Positions 1-11,700 of a stretch of 64,000 nt of DNA are shown here, piece by piece. The notes beneath the pieces are model-generated. The model saw only the letters and a program-made list of their open reading frames with translations. It was not told the origin of the DNA and did not search any database. The first letter of the stretch is position 1. Each line of letters starts with the position of its first letter. This DNA is from Allodiplogaster sudhausi (taxonomy: Eukaryota > Nematoda > Chromadorea > Rhabditida > Diplogasteridae), in contig CALZFC010000135.1 in assembly GCA_945643635.1 (NCBI GenBank), positions 226,001 to 290,000 on the forward strand, given 5' to 3'. The position numbers and the translations under genes were made by a program.

Positions 1-171
1 TTTCATTGCCCACTAGCTTTAGTTGTATTGCTCAAGTTGCCTTTTTCCTATTGTGAGGTCGGACTGCCAATTTTCCTTTCCTCATTCTTCCATGGCCAAG
101 GTTGACCTTCTGCTGGATTCTTTAGAAATATCTGTGTGTATGTGAGTCAATTGCTTGAGTGAACTTTCCCT

Positions 172-209
172 TGTCTGGTTCTTTCTGCTTCCTGTTGGCT
201 TTCCTTCAG
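172..209 (+). promoter_or_regulatory. 3' splice site just upstream of the first ATG
   Basis: A pyrimidine-rich tract ends in TTCCTTCAG, 11 nt before the ATG at 221. It is either the end of a 5'-UTR intron or a trans-splice acceptor. The same arrangement recurs at other genes in this window. Confidence 0.5.
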
Positions 210-220
210 GCGCCCCTCCC

Positions 221-2171
221 ATGGACGATCCCTCTTCAACTTCTTCTCGAATGCCGTCCACCTCGTCGGCCTCGAATCCCCTTCGCACTCTAAATTGTGC
301 CTCTACCAGAGTCGCCCTGAAGAAGCCCAGAGTCTCCTTGCTTCCACCCCCACCAGGTCTGTCTCTCTCGCAGTTTCTCTACCAGTTCTTCCTACCTTCT
401 GCTGGCAGTATTTCTCTGTACTCGTCGTTTTCTCTCATTCTACTTTCTCATTTACATTGTACTTTTGCTTGACACTAGACGCCTTTTTGCCGCTTTCTGA
501 ACAGCTCTGATTTCCCCTCGCCAATCTAGTTTTTGACGGCTTGTCCATTTCATTTCTTTCTCTCCGCTCTTTTCCTCTACTCCATCGTTCCTTACACTCT
601 TTTGAGAGGAACAGTTGCTTCTGCTTAATGGCTCCACATGGCATATTAAACATCCATGTTTTGCCATTTTTAATTTAATAAAAGAGAAAAAGGTGGCAAT
701 AAGAAAGAATAAGTGTTGAAGTAGATTCTGTGTTGTATTTCGTTGTACTTCTTTTAGTGACTAAAATTTTTTTGCAGAAGTGTGTAATTTTTAAAGGGTT
801 ATTTTATCTTCGGAGACGCAAGCTAACACGGTCTTCTTACAGGGAAGAAGGATGATGGACAGCAAAAGAAGAAGACTTCGACGACTTCTTTCATTGCCGC
901 CAAGCCACGCACCCCGAACGGGACTGCCGTGAAAGGTAGTCAGGGGTCTTGTTCAATTTGTTCTGCTGCTTATTGCAAATGTGATATAATGTAGAAACTA
1001 AAAGATGGTGTTGAGGTACTAACCCTGCAGTGTTTCCTACTTCTTCATTTGCTCCAAAAGTCGGAGGAGCGAGAGCGCAACCGGGACTGCCCACTTCTTC
1101 CAATGGAGTTTGCGCCAAGAAAACCATCAGTTCTGGTCAGAGACTTTGTTTCGGACATCCACAATTTTATTCTTCTACATTTTCTTAATAATTTCCAGTC
1201 GAAGGCGTTGTTTCCGTAGTCCGATGGGAGAGAGATGAGAGAGTTCTTGGTTTAGTTGATGCCCACCGCGTGTCTCTTCTCCGCCACAACGCCCTTGCTG
1301 CCGAAGCCCTGGCTGTGTGCTCTCAGCACGAAAGGAGAAAGGTATCTCAATCCTCTGTCGTTTATCATTTTAAGATTCCTTCTTTTCGAATTAAATTAAA
1401 TTAAAAAATAATGGTCGTTGGCACTCGTTGGGCAGTGGATGAAAGCTATTCTTTACTGTGGTTGTACAGATTCGCATCCCCATGGATAGCTTAAAAAGAG
1501 ACGCTCACAACACCGAGGAAGGATGAATGAGGGAGAGCTTTTTGCATGCTGTATTCGTATAATTCGTGCTAAAAATGGCTATTATATTCTATTATATGTT
1601 GTTTGGGCTCGAAATGTGGATTTTTATTACCAGGAAGGATGACTAAAAATTTGTCTAGGCAGGATGAGCCTGTGAGATCTGAAAACTTTCGTGTATAATT
1701 GCATTAATTGCAGGCTGAAAGCACTCGGTCGCAGCTGGAAACTGAACTGAGTACGGTACTTTCCCGCCTTTCTCTCCATTTCGCAGCCGCTCTCTCGGTA
1801 ATCTTCATCTGATTTCCAGGCAATCTCCGCAGTGAACATGAAGCTGTTCTGGGCCGTCTTTCTGAAGCGGAGAGATGCCATTCTCGGCAGATTCAAACTC
1901 GTAAGTCTAATTTTAGCGATCTTCTATCTGTTGTTCCTAGTGTTAAATATATACCAGAAGTGCATTAACTAAAACAGTAGCTAGTAGATATCGATGCGTA
2001 TCAGTTGCATGAGGGAGATTGTTTTAGGGAATCCCCGAAGCTGCCGCTCCCCTCCCAATCACTTTTACTATCGCTCTGGGGCACTTTGATTGTACAAGAC
2101 GATGCATGGAGGAAGGGGGATTAGGTGCGAAGAGGGAGAAAGAAAGAGAGAGAGAGAGAGAGAGAGAGCGG

Positions 2172-2202
<31 letters not shown>

Positions 2203-3048
2203 CGGGAGAGAGAGAAAGAGAGAGGGGGAGGGGGTAGACGATTGGAGCGAGTAAGAGGCTAGGGATTCAGAGCCTGCTGCAAGTGGTTGCTCCTCTAGAT
2301 GGTCCCCCTGTTGTCCTCCCTTCTGTATATTCTCGGCTTCCTCCCCCATCTTCTTCCCATACTTTTCGTCTTCACCGGCGTTTTCCTTCTTTCAGTCCAC
2401 GAGGCCAATGAAAATGCCATTCAACAGCTCCGTCTGCATTTTACGAAACAGGTATTTCGTTCGTGACGTTCAATTTGTTCTAATTGCAAACTATTTGACC
2501 GTTCTCTGTAGTTCTTTGTTACTGATTTGCATAGACTTGCTCACATCGCTGCTATCATTCTTTTGTTTGATGAGGCGATTGGCTGTTTGCTTAACTGATA
2601 ACGATTGGCATTCTGGATGTGGGTTGATGATGGAAAGAGAATTGACAATCCTAGGGTGAAGAAGAAGCAAAGAGAGCAGTGGCAGCCTTGGAAGAGGAGA
2701 AGGCGAGGCACAAGGCTGAAGTGGCTGAGATTGTCAGGAGACACCAGCAGGTCAGTGCATTTGAAGTCGGAAGTGTTGAAGTGAAGGATAGAAATAGAAA
2801 TAGTCAATGAAGTCCTTGCAGGCATGCGCTCTTCTTGATGAGAAGAATGCGGAGGCCGAACGCGCTTTGGAGAATCTCCAAGCTGAGAAGAAGGCACTCC
2901 AGGCAGCGCTCTCCAATGACCACGACACTAAAGTCCAAGTCAGCTTTTTACGTCTTTTTCCTTTCTCTTTTCACTTCTCTCTCACTTTCGCTCTGTCTCT
3001 CTTTTTCTGTCTCCTTTTTTTCTCTTCCTCTTTCTTTCCCTTTCTTTC

Positions 3049-3141
<93 letters not shown>

Positions 3142-3218
3142 TTTCATTCTTTCTTTCATTCTTTCTTTCTTTCTTTCTTCTTTCTTTCTTTCTTTCTTTC
3201 TTCCTTTCATTCTTTCAT

Positions 3219-3266
<48 letters not shown>

Positions 3267-3394
3267 TTCATTCATTCATTCATTCATTCTTTCATTCTTT
3301 CTTTCTTTTCATTCATTCATTCATTCTTTCATTCATTCTTTCATTCTTTCATTCTTTCTTTCTTTCTTTCTTTCTTTCATTCTTTCATTCTATC

Positions 3395-3451
<57 letters not shown>

Positions 3452-4577
3452 CCTCTCTGTCTCTGTCTCTCTCTTTCTCTCTCTTTCTCTCTCTCTCTAT
3501 CTATCTATCTATCTGCCTCTCTCTCAGATGCTGTCGAAAGAAATCAGCAGCCTGAACACTGCCCTTCATCTGAAGTCTTCCGAGATGAAGGAGCTTCGTC
3601 TCCGTAACCAGCAGTTGACGATGCAAGTGGATGAGATTCCATCGAAGGAGCTCGAGAATTCCAAGTTGCGGCACAAGTTGAATGAGATGAAAAGTTTGCT
3701 TGACCAGAAGATGGATGTTGAGAAGTGAGTCTTTTTGACCATTTCCTTTTTTGGATGTTTAGCTTTGCATCAAGCATATCCTTTAATTTATCTGACATTT
3801 CTGCCTAGGCAACTGGTCCTACAAAATGATGAACTTCGTCGCTCCGTGTCCAAATCATCCCAGATGAGTGAGAGCTACAAGAAGAATGTCGACGTTCTCA
3901 CCTACCAACTCGCCTTGAAAAGTTCTCAAGATGGGTCTCCTACGACACTCGCAGTAAGTTTTGTTCTCTCTCTTTCTCTCTCTCCCTCTCTCTCTCTCTC
4001 CCTCTCTCTCTCTCGCTCTCCCTCTCTTTTTCTCGCTCTCTCTCTCTCCTCCCATTTTCAGGGAGTGCAGATGGATGAGTCTTGCTACTTCACGCCTTTG
4101 CCAGTTCGCCTTCGTGGTGAATCCCGTGTTGGTGATAACCGGGCCTACTCATTCACTCTTCCTACCTCTGCTCGTCTTTCTAGTTAGCTAGCTACCTGGA
4201 GTGTCTCCTATCTCTTCTCTCTCTTTCCTCTCTCTCTCTCTCTCTCTCTCTGTGCAGATTCCTCAACTCCTTCGACTGTGCCTGGAGATGCTGATTCACT
4301 GAGTCGCTCTGTCTTCTCAATGTACTCTTCCTCTCATCACCGTTCATCGATGGCGAATTCTGTTCTGAATGATGATGTAATCTACGCTCCGGATGCAGTG
4401 ATTTCCTGTGGCAGAAAGAGCAAGGAAAGTGGCGGAGACGAGGAGACTCCAGTCTACCCGGGGTTCGAACCTTCCCGTTCTCTCTTTCTTACTGCTTCTG
4501 TCATCCTTCCTCTTCTTGCAGTCCTCCCTCTGCAGCTGCCCAAACGGACTCCGGCATTGGAATCTGATTCTGCCTAG
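221..4577 (+). CDS. Coiled-coil protein, possibly MTUS1/2-like; about 13 exons
   Basis: A plus-strand multi-exon gene. It opens with a Ser/Pro/Lys-rich low-complexity N-terminus (exons about 221-355, 842-935, 1030-1132). Glu/Lys/Leu-rich coiled-coil exons follow (about 1199-1340, 1712-1752, 1820-1900, 2397-2450, 2656-2751, 2821-2938, 3528-3725, 3809-3955), then a Ser-rich tail (4062-4114, 4258 onward). Splice sites are canonical and the phases join; for example the phase-1 donor at 4114 rejoins codon 'GAT' at 4258. The long coiled coil, with segments such as NSKLRHKLNEMKSLL and QLVLQNDELRRS, followed by a short Ser-rich tail recalls the C-terminal domain of microtubule-associated MTUS1/MTUS2, but this is a resemblance and not an identification. 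The start at 221 lies 11 nt after a strong splice acceptor. The last exon (about 4521-4577) can be read in more than one frame, so the C-terminus is uncertain. Confidence 0.6.
2130..2233. repeat. (GA)n microsatellite in an intron
   Basis: Nearly pure GA with a few GGGA interruptions, lying in the intron before the exon at about 2397 of the coiled-coil gene. Confidence 0.9.
2985..3526. repeat. Compound CTTT / CATT / CT microsatellite filling an intron
   Basis: The intron from 2939 to 3527 is almost entirely simple repeat. It runs as a long CTTT tract, alternating CTTT and CATT blocks, then CT, then a short CTAT run directly before the acceptor at 3527. The long open frames across it are artefacts of the lack of stop codons in such repeats. 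Confidence 0.9.
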
Positions 4578-4873
4578 CATATTAGCTCTTTTTATCACTA
4601 CTAGCTGTTAGCTCTTTACTCAACATCCTCTTTTCCTTCTGTTCAGACATACTACATTCTTAATTTATGCGCTCATGCTACCTTGTGACTTCCTCGTCCT
4701 CTTTAACAAGATGATCTCAGCTTTCTCTGCTCGATTCTCGCCAGTAACATCCATTATCTTGTTTATTTGTAAAATATTTGCCCTTGATTGGGTCCTTCAT
4801 CTGGTCGTGTACAATTCAAATGAGCTGCATGCTATAGATACCTTAACAAATAAATGCTACTTGGCTGGATGTG

Positions 4874-7385
4874 TCAATGGAGAAAGGAACAAAAGATATC
4901 GGAAAGGGGGCAGCCATCCGGGTGATGCAAATGGAACCAGCACGGAGAAGTCTTCTTCCTTGCCGCCGGCCCCGCCTGCTCCTCCCGCCAATCCTTGATT
5001 CTCACCACGCCCCCTCTCACCTAGAAATGGTCGATACGGTCTAGCGAATAAATAAGGAAGTCACCTTGAAGACTTGATGCTGGTTCTTCAGAAATGTTTG
5101 CAGGCCGCCGCATTGCTCTTTCATCAATTGCTTTTCTTCAATTGAGAGAAGATCGGCCATTGCTTGCAACTCCATCTGCCCTCCTCTCCTCCATTCTCTG
5201 CAAGATGGGGGGGGGGGGGGGAGAGTGGAAGAGAGGTAGTCATGGGAGTAGATCAAACCAACCCATCAGCATGAGCAGAATGCAATGCAAACAACGAGTT
5301 GAAAAGCTTTGCCGTCAATGTTTCGCGTGCAGCTTCAGGAATCGCAGAACAATTTCGAACCTGAAGCATAATGGAAATTCATGGATGAAAGGTACACAAA
5401 GAATACATTTTTTTCACCGTAAGAACATTAAGCTGACAAACGATTATTGGATTTAAAAAAAAAAACGGAAAATTCAATAACCACTGGTGATGAATAAAAA
5501 AAACCAATAGGAACCTTCTTTGCTGAAAAGTTAGCATTTATATTAGCAATAAAACCAAGAAGGGATGATTTGAAATTACACATTATCTGACCTTCTCTAG
5601 TGCCGGTCTTGCAACAAATACGGTGGGAAGATGAGGTTTTGTGGTGAGACGTGCAATCTCATCTTCAAGATCAACTCGTAGTCCACCAGGTGGAATAGTC
5701 CCAATCAAGCATATCTGAAAGACCAAACAAATCACATTTTACTAGCAAGGCGAAAAAGTGCAAAAACACGAGAAATATTAAACATTGGAATGTAATCACC
5801 ATTGATAATAGGTAAAATGAACCTTACTCTCTTGGTAGACGGGATACTTAGACGGTCGATCCGGACATCGAACCCGAGGCTTAGAGCGACGTCCTTCAAG
5901 AAAAGTAGAAAAGAATCGTAGAGACTCCCGGGCCCGCGCTTCTCGAGTTTGCCATGAAAGTTGAAGGGACAGCAAGGAAGAAGGAAGAAAGGAGAGGAGA
6001 GACGAGCAGCCAGGACTGGCACCCACGAGGACAACTCGTCCGAGTGGTTCCCGATCACGAAGTCGGCCAATCCCAGCACTTCGGCTAAACTAAGTATTAT
6101 GAGAAATACATGATGGAATATGAAGAGGAAACCAACGAGACGAGATGTCTGTTGAACTCGGATCCAGAGACAGCTCCCGCAGCGAAGTGCCCTTGAAGAG
6201 AGAAGTCCAACAACCCCGCTTGCGGATGTCAATGCCCTCTCCTCGGAAGCCCTCCTTGTTCAGGATATGCACCAGGAGACCTGCAGTCAATCAACAACAC
6301 AAAGTTCTCTCTTCGTACAAACGTTTTCTTTATTCCAAGTAAAAATGACCGTTTCCACATCCGACGTCAACGAAGGCTTGAGGTTGCCGCCCGTCTCGTT
6401 TCCATAATTCCTACCAATCAAGTCACTTAAAATAGTCCATAACATATTGGAGACTAACAATGAGATAGGATGCAATACCACAGTCTTCGTATACAAACTT
6501 ATGAGGGTCGGTTCGTTCAGTCCAGTTCTGCAAAATGTATCGATTATCATTTTAGGCAGCCATTTCGAAATTAAATTCCAGGTTTAATAATCACAAAGAA
6601 TGCAAAACAAATTGACCAGAACAATGGGTCTTCCGATGGCATTCTTGATTCTCCGATACGTGTTTGTGTATTCGGCGATGTCAATTAATGAATTGGTTGT
6701 GACAGAAAGAGCGTTGTTTCTGTTGGGTGAGTCAGAATGCTTAGCCATGTTGGTTGCCCAGCGAAGCAGTGCAGGCACAGCATTCACAACCAGCCAAGAC
6801 GCCGCCGCGGCAGGCACACTCAGGACTTCAATGGCTGCCGACTCTGACCTTATTCCAAACACTTCTTTTCCAACTTATACAAAATATTCTCTCGCATGTA
6901 GATTTAGGAAAAAAGAGCATAGGTGAAACGTACTCCCGTAAGCAGAGACGAATAGAGTAGGGAAAGGGGATATGTGGGTGCTTCCCTCCATCAAGAATGA
7001 CACTCCGAAATGTGGCAGTGCAGTCATCTACAACATGAGCAGCAGAATGAGAGAGCGAGTTGATATCTCACTCACCAAGACAGTCCGAGCTAATCTCATA
7101 GCACTTTTGCGAGAAAAGGTCGCTCTTAACTACGAGTCTCCGTACGAACTCGCCGTGTTGTCCTCCGACCAGACTGAAATCTTTTTCGTCTTCTTTCACT
7201 TCAACTGTCCCAGCCAGACGACGATTCACTGTGTAGCATTTCTCCCGCCATGTTTTCATTAGCTGCAAGAAAGATATAATTAAAGGAAACCATCTTTCAA
7301 ATTCCACCTGCTCAAATAAAAAGGAGATATCGCAGTTGGATGGAACGACGAAACTTCGCCTGCAAACCACGACCAGCTCATCCAT
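4874..7385 (-). CDS. TRMT44: TRMT44 / METTL19-type tRNA (uracil-2'-O-)-methyltransferase
   Basis: Homologue of the enzyme (Trm44 in yeast) that 2'-O-methylates U44 of certain tRNAs using S-adenosylmethionine in the cytoplasm. Read leftward, the exons give the family blocks in order: a helical region, then TDPHKFVYEDCGIASYL, the SAM-binding motif I FVDVGCGNG (with an intron inside it, near 6352) continuing GLLVHIL, then IGNHSDELSSWVPVLAAR, LLPCCPFNFHGK, the diagnostic IPSTKR, an RNCSAIPEAAR block, ECGGLQTFLKN-like sequence at about 5100, and a final exon (about 4874-5025) with KDWREEQ and a CCCH zinc finger CWFHLHHPDGC...C...H. All these blocks also occur in the vertebrate protein. The start at 7385 follows a splice acceptor by 11 nt. 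The stop comes directly after the last zinc-binding His. It converges with the coiled-coil gene. Confidence 0.92.
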
Positions 7386-7396
7386 ACCACGTCGGT

Positions 7397-7415
7397 CTGA
7401 AAAGTATTAAGTCAT
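7397..7415 (-). promoter_or_regulatory. 3' splice site 11 nt before the TRMT44 start
   Basis: On the minus strand, TTAATACTTTTCAG precedes ACCGACGTGGT and then ATG. It lies in the 145-bp gap after the upstream same-strand RRM gene, as expected for a trans-spliced downstream gene or for a very short 5'-UTR exon. Confidence 0.5.
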
Positions 7416-7530
7416 CAAGATTTATGAAGAATGAAACAGCATTCCTGCTGGCAATAAGCCATTAATTGAAATTAAAGCAATGGTTTAAAGTTTGCCTTTA
7501 TGAGAACGAAGAATGAGTTGTTGGAACGAA

Positions 7531-8391
7531 TCAAAGGAAGTAGTTTGGGGCAGGAAGAGAAGAAGAATAGCCAGCGAGTGAGGAGGGATCAGTGGGGGAA
7601 AAGCCAGCGTAGCCGTGTCTGCCGTCTCCACGACTCGCACGTTCTAAGCGAGCACTCCGCTCTCGCGCACTCTGCCGTGCCTTGCGGATCTGCTCTTCAC
7701 GGATTGCCTGAACCAACACTCAACTCTCCTTCAGCAATAGGCATTGCTTTTCAGCCAAACCAGAAAGAAAAAAGTATGTCATGGAGTATAAAAGAGTATG
7801 ATTCAGGAAAGAACCTTTCTAACGATAACAGGATTGCCAAGAACGACGTGCGTAGCAGAAAGCGCCGACTCAACCGCTCGTTCTTCGTCGAAGGAAATTA
7901 CAGCGAAGAGACTCTTCCCATCCTCGTCTTCTTCAATGTTCACACAGACGATTAAGCCAAACAGCTCGAAACTCGATCGGATGACGTCGTCTGTGACGCG
8001 ACCCTTACAACCCAAGAAGGACACGAACAACTGCTTCGTGGAGACATTCTCAGCCACAGAGTCACCTCCTAGGTCCTCAAATTATGAATCATATCAAGGT
8101 GCATAGTAACTAATTAGAGATAAAAAGCCAAACCTCATAGGCCCATTCCACTCGAACCTTCCGGCCAGCAACAGAATGAACAGTTCCTGCGATCTGCCGC
8201 GAGACATCGGAGTTAGCAAATGTGATGTAGGCAAAGCCCCGGCTGCGTGCATCCTCGTCCAATACCAAGCGGCATTCCGATATAGCACCGAAGCTGGAGA
8301 AGTAATGAAGAATAGCACATTGCGAGAGAGAAAAGCCCGCGCCAGTGACGAGCAACCGGGGATACTCGGGAACTCGCACCTCGGTCGACAT
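7531..8391 (-). CDS. Two-RRM RNA-binding protein
   Basis: Three minus-strand exons. The first (8391 to about 8134) encodes an RRM with RNP2-like LLVTGA and a perfect RNP1, RGFAYITF. The second (about 8076 to 7813) encodes a second, more divergent RRM with LFVSFL as RNP2 and a degenerate RNP1, SLFAVISF. The third (about 7719 to 7531) is a short charged tail (REEQIRKARQSARER) ending in a Pro/Ser/Tyr-rich segment. Tandem RRMs followed by a short basic tail suggest an hnRNP- or DAZ-like regulator of mRNA processing or translation, but I cannot assign an orthologue. Its 3' end is 145 bp from the TRMT44 start on the same strand. Confidence 0.78.
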
Positions 8392-8785
8392 ACCAAAATA
8401 TTTAGGATTAGGGATTTAGAAAGCAAAAGCAATTTAAAGAATACGATGAAACAATTTTTTTCCGCAATATGCAATTTAGTGCGTTGAAAGAATTTTAGTG
8501 CGAAAGTTTCATTTCCATGTTCATTTTCGTTCTGTAGCTAAAATTTTTTTGGACGTTTTGTATTATCCGTCTTCCCGCACTCCGGATACTGGACTGCCCT
8601 TCATGACTCGGTTCAGGAGAAGAAATTGCTAAAACAAAAAGTGTTGGCAGACGGGATTGCACGGCGGACCCTTCGTGAGGTAAGTTTGTGGAGAAGAACG
8701 GGCGAGAGGCGACTTCATCCCTTTTCAATGCTGGCTATTCATTAGTGGGTTGTGCAACATAAAACGATGAAGACGGATGATTTAG
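8392..8785. promoter_or_regulatory. Divergent intergenic region (RRM gene / BRE1)
   Basis: These 394 bp separate the start codons of two divergently transcribed genes and must hold at least one promoter. I see no clear TATA box. An upstream ATG at 8767 opens a 15-codon out-of-frame ORF that overlaps the BRE1 start. A TTTAG acceptor-like site at 8781-8785 directly abuts the BRE1 ATG, and a better one (CTATTCATTAG) ends at about 8744. Confidence 0.5.
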
Positions 8786-11700
8786 ATGTCAAAGCGAAGC
8801 CCGTCAAGTGACGGAGAGGACGCGAACTCGGCCGAGGATGATGTGAAGCCATCGACGGCGAAGCGGCAGCGGCTGGTCTTCGAACCCGTCCGACTCCTCG
8901 CGATCTCCGGAGTTGTACGTGTTGTTGCCTTGTTCTTATCTTAGAATACTTGCTGAAGAAAACGAGTGATGAACTGAAATAGTTTACAGAGTGACATTGA
9001 TGAGCGCGTCGATCGCTTCAAGTTTTACAAGCTAAGTGAGCGGCTTCGTCACAAAGATCGTCTTCTGAATGAAGAACGGAAGAAGAATGAAAGACTGAAT
9101 GCCCGTCAAGATCGCGACGATAACACTCTCTGTGCCATCAACAGGCATTGGAACAGGGTTCGTCTCCTCATGCATGCATCAAGTGTCTTTCGTATATTTA
9201 TCATATTTATTTGTAATGAAGTGGTACACTATCGGTTTCTTATCAGATGTGATTCTTTATTGTTGGGTGAGTATCTTTTGAGTATTTGGAAATGTTTCTT
9301 ATGTTTAAAAATGTTTAAATAGCAGAGTCCCTTTTCAGTTAGACGAGGATATTCGGCTAATCTTGTTGCGCGATGGCTTCGACGAAAGTCTGCCAACAGA
9401 CGAGGGCGAAGCTGAGAGTTCCGCGGACTTTCTTGGGCAGCTCGCCCAGATGGAGGACGAGGAATGCGAGAAGAGATATGATTCCCGCGTCCAACACACG
9501 TTCGTCTCTTTTATTCTTCTATTTTAGGGGACCCATCTTATTAAATCGTTGAAAACATTGGCACGTTATAGGGAACGTTAATGATAAGAAGGTCATTAGA
9601 CAGATAATCAAGTATTGGCGGCTTTAAATTATTGCGGTCAGGGATTTTTTTTTCTGTTATGCGGGTTATTCAATGAGTTTAGTTATAACTAGCCAAAGAA
9701 TAATGTCCTTTTCTAGAGTAAAATAGCGGTTACTCTTACCCTTATTGTCTGCTTGTTGCCGCGTAAAATAGAACTTTAGGTTACGTATGGCAACGAGGCT
9801 GTCAGAGATTAGAGTGAAGCGGTCAGAGCAATTCCATTCCCTCTGTAAGAAGCTCAACAAGTTTATGGAGAGCAAAGCTGGTTAGTTCCTTCCTTGCTTC
9901 CATCCCACGCTTTAGCTAATCTACCATTATTCAAAATTGAATATTTGAGATGCGCCAGAAAAGGAGATGTTGACATCTGAAATGACATCGAGGTTGTTAA
10001 CACTAGCGGAGGAGAACAAGCAGCTGAACAAGGCTGCTCATAAGTTCCAGACTGAGCACAGGGACATGAACCTTAAAGTAAGCTCACGTCATATCCATTT
10101 TTTTTTGGGATTGTATGACATAAACTTAGCAATGATTGATCATCTTGTAAATGTGAAAAACTTGCAGCTGAAAGAGAAAGAAGATCGAATAGCACTTCTG
10201 GAGACGAAGAAAGAAGAGCTGCAGACACTCGTGGAGGAGAAGGAGTTCGAGCTAGAGAAAGCGTGGCGGAGAGAGGACAAACTCGAGTACCGCTTAGCAC
10301 AGCTCGCTCGGCAGCTACAGCAGGGCGTCTGCCAGAAAACGGACAACGGTCAGCCCTCAGCCTCCAAGGTCAACGGTGTTCACGCCGATCCCTCTGCTCT
10401 CATTCCCAGTTCCAAGGTTCTTTCTCTTCTCTTAAAGTGGATTGGTTCCCTCTCGATCTCATCTTATTTGATTCCTTGCAGCTAGAAGAGTTGCAAAGCG
10501 ACGTGGAGCACTACAAAGAGTTACTGGCCGCACGTCTGCAGGAGATGACTGAACTCTCTGACAGAAATGCCGAACTGGCCGCGCAGCTCGAGAAGGCCAA
10601 TATGGATGTTAGATCATCTCTACTCTTTTCTTCTCTTTCTCTTGCTCTTTCTATGCTATAACATCACAAGCAAGAAGAAGAGTGAGAAAGGAAGCGGGGT
10701 TCGACAAGTTCTATCAGATAAGCCGACCCACCTGATTTTGGGGTGCCATTTAGCACCATCCCACTACGAGTTATATTTACATTTTGGGTGAACATTCATA
10801 TTTGGCATTTTCCACCCCGGTTCTTGCGGTGTGAACCACTTAAACCACCATGTTTTGCCAGGCCATCGATACTGTCTTTCATTCCCTCACATAAAATAAT
10901 GAGGAAATAATTGCAGTTGAAAACTCTTCCAAGTGAAGTAGTGAAGGAGAGCCAAGAGTACACGACTCTCCTCGCTTACTATTCCGTCATGGTTGAGGAG
11001 GCCAATCGCATCAAGTCTGTTTTTTTAGACCAACATCATTTAATAAAATACTAAAATCAATGTACCACCCCAGATTAAAATAGATAATTATTCTGCTGAA
11101 AGTTATTGTTGCAGAGAACAGAACGATATATTATCTACTCAAATGGCGGAGATGCAAAAGACACACGAAGAGCAGATCAAGAACATGGAAGACGAGGAGG
11201 ACTTGGCCCAGCGGAGACTCACTCAGAACACGGCAGATGTAGAGGCGCAGCTGAACCAGGCTAGTCTCTTCTCGCCACTCACTTCCCACCTTCCAATCTG
11301 ACTTGAATTGTTCTAGGTTCGACGGGAGTACGAAATGCTTCGAATCGAGTTCGAACAAACTCTCGCTGCTAATGAACATCACGTACGTTGAGTTGATCAA
11401 GTAATGGCATGCCAGGTGTTGGAGGCAAGATTGTTTAAAAGAATGAGGTACCATGTGGATATCTGCATTCTTCTTATTATTACACAAAGATTGAGTATGA
11501 AAAGAGAGAATTGGCAGGGTCCAAATGCCTTCGATTACCGCGCAACCATCGCCACGTTGACTGCTCAGCATCAGCAGATGAGGGCCGAATCGAACAAGTT
11601 CAAGTCCAAGTGGAAACACGCCGTTACTTCCGTCGCCAAGGTCTCTCTTTCTCATCTTATTTATGCGGTCGTTTTCCGCCTTTTACCAGGGATAGAAGGG

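Noticed and set aside
2807..3728. Long plus-strand ORFs of Phe/Leu/Ser across 2950-3525
   Set aside because: They join two genuine exons through a CTTT microsatellite intron. The intron has proper splice borders at 2939 and 3527.
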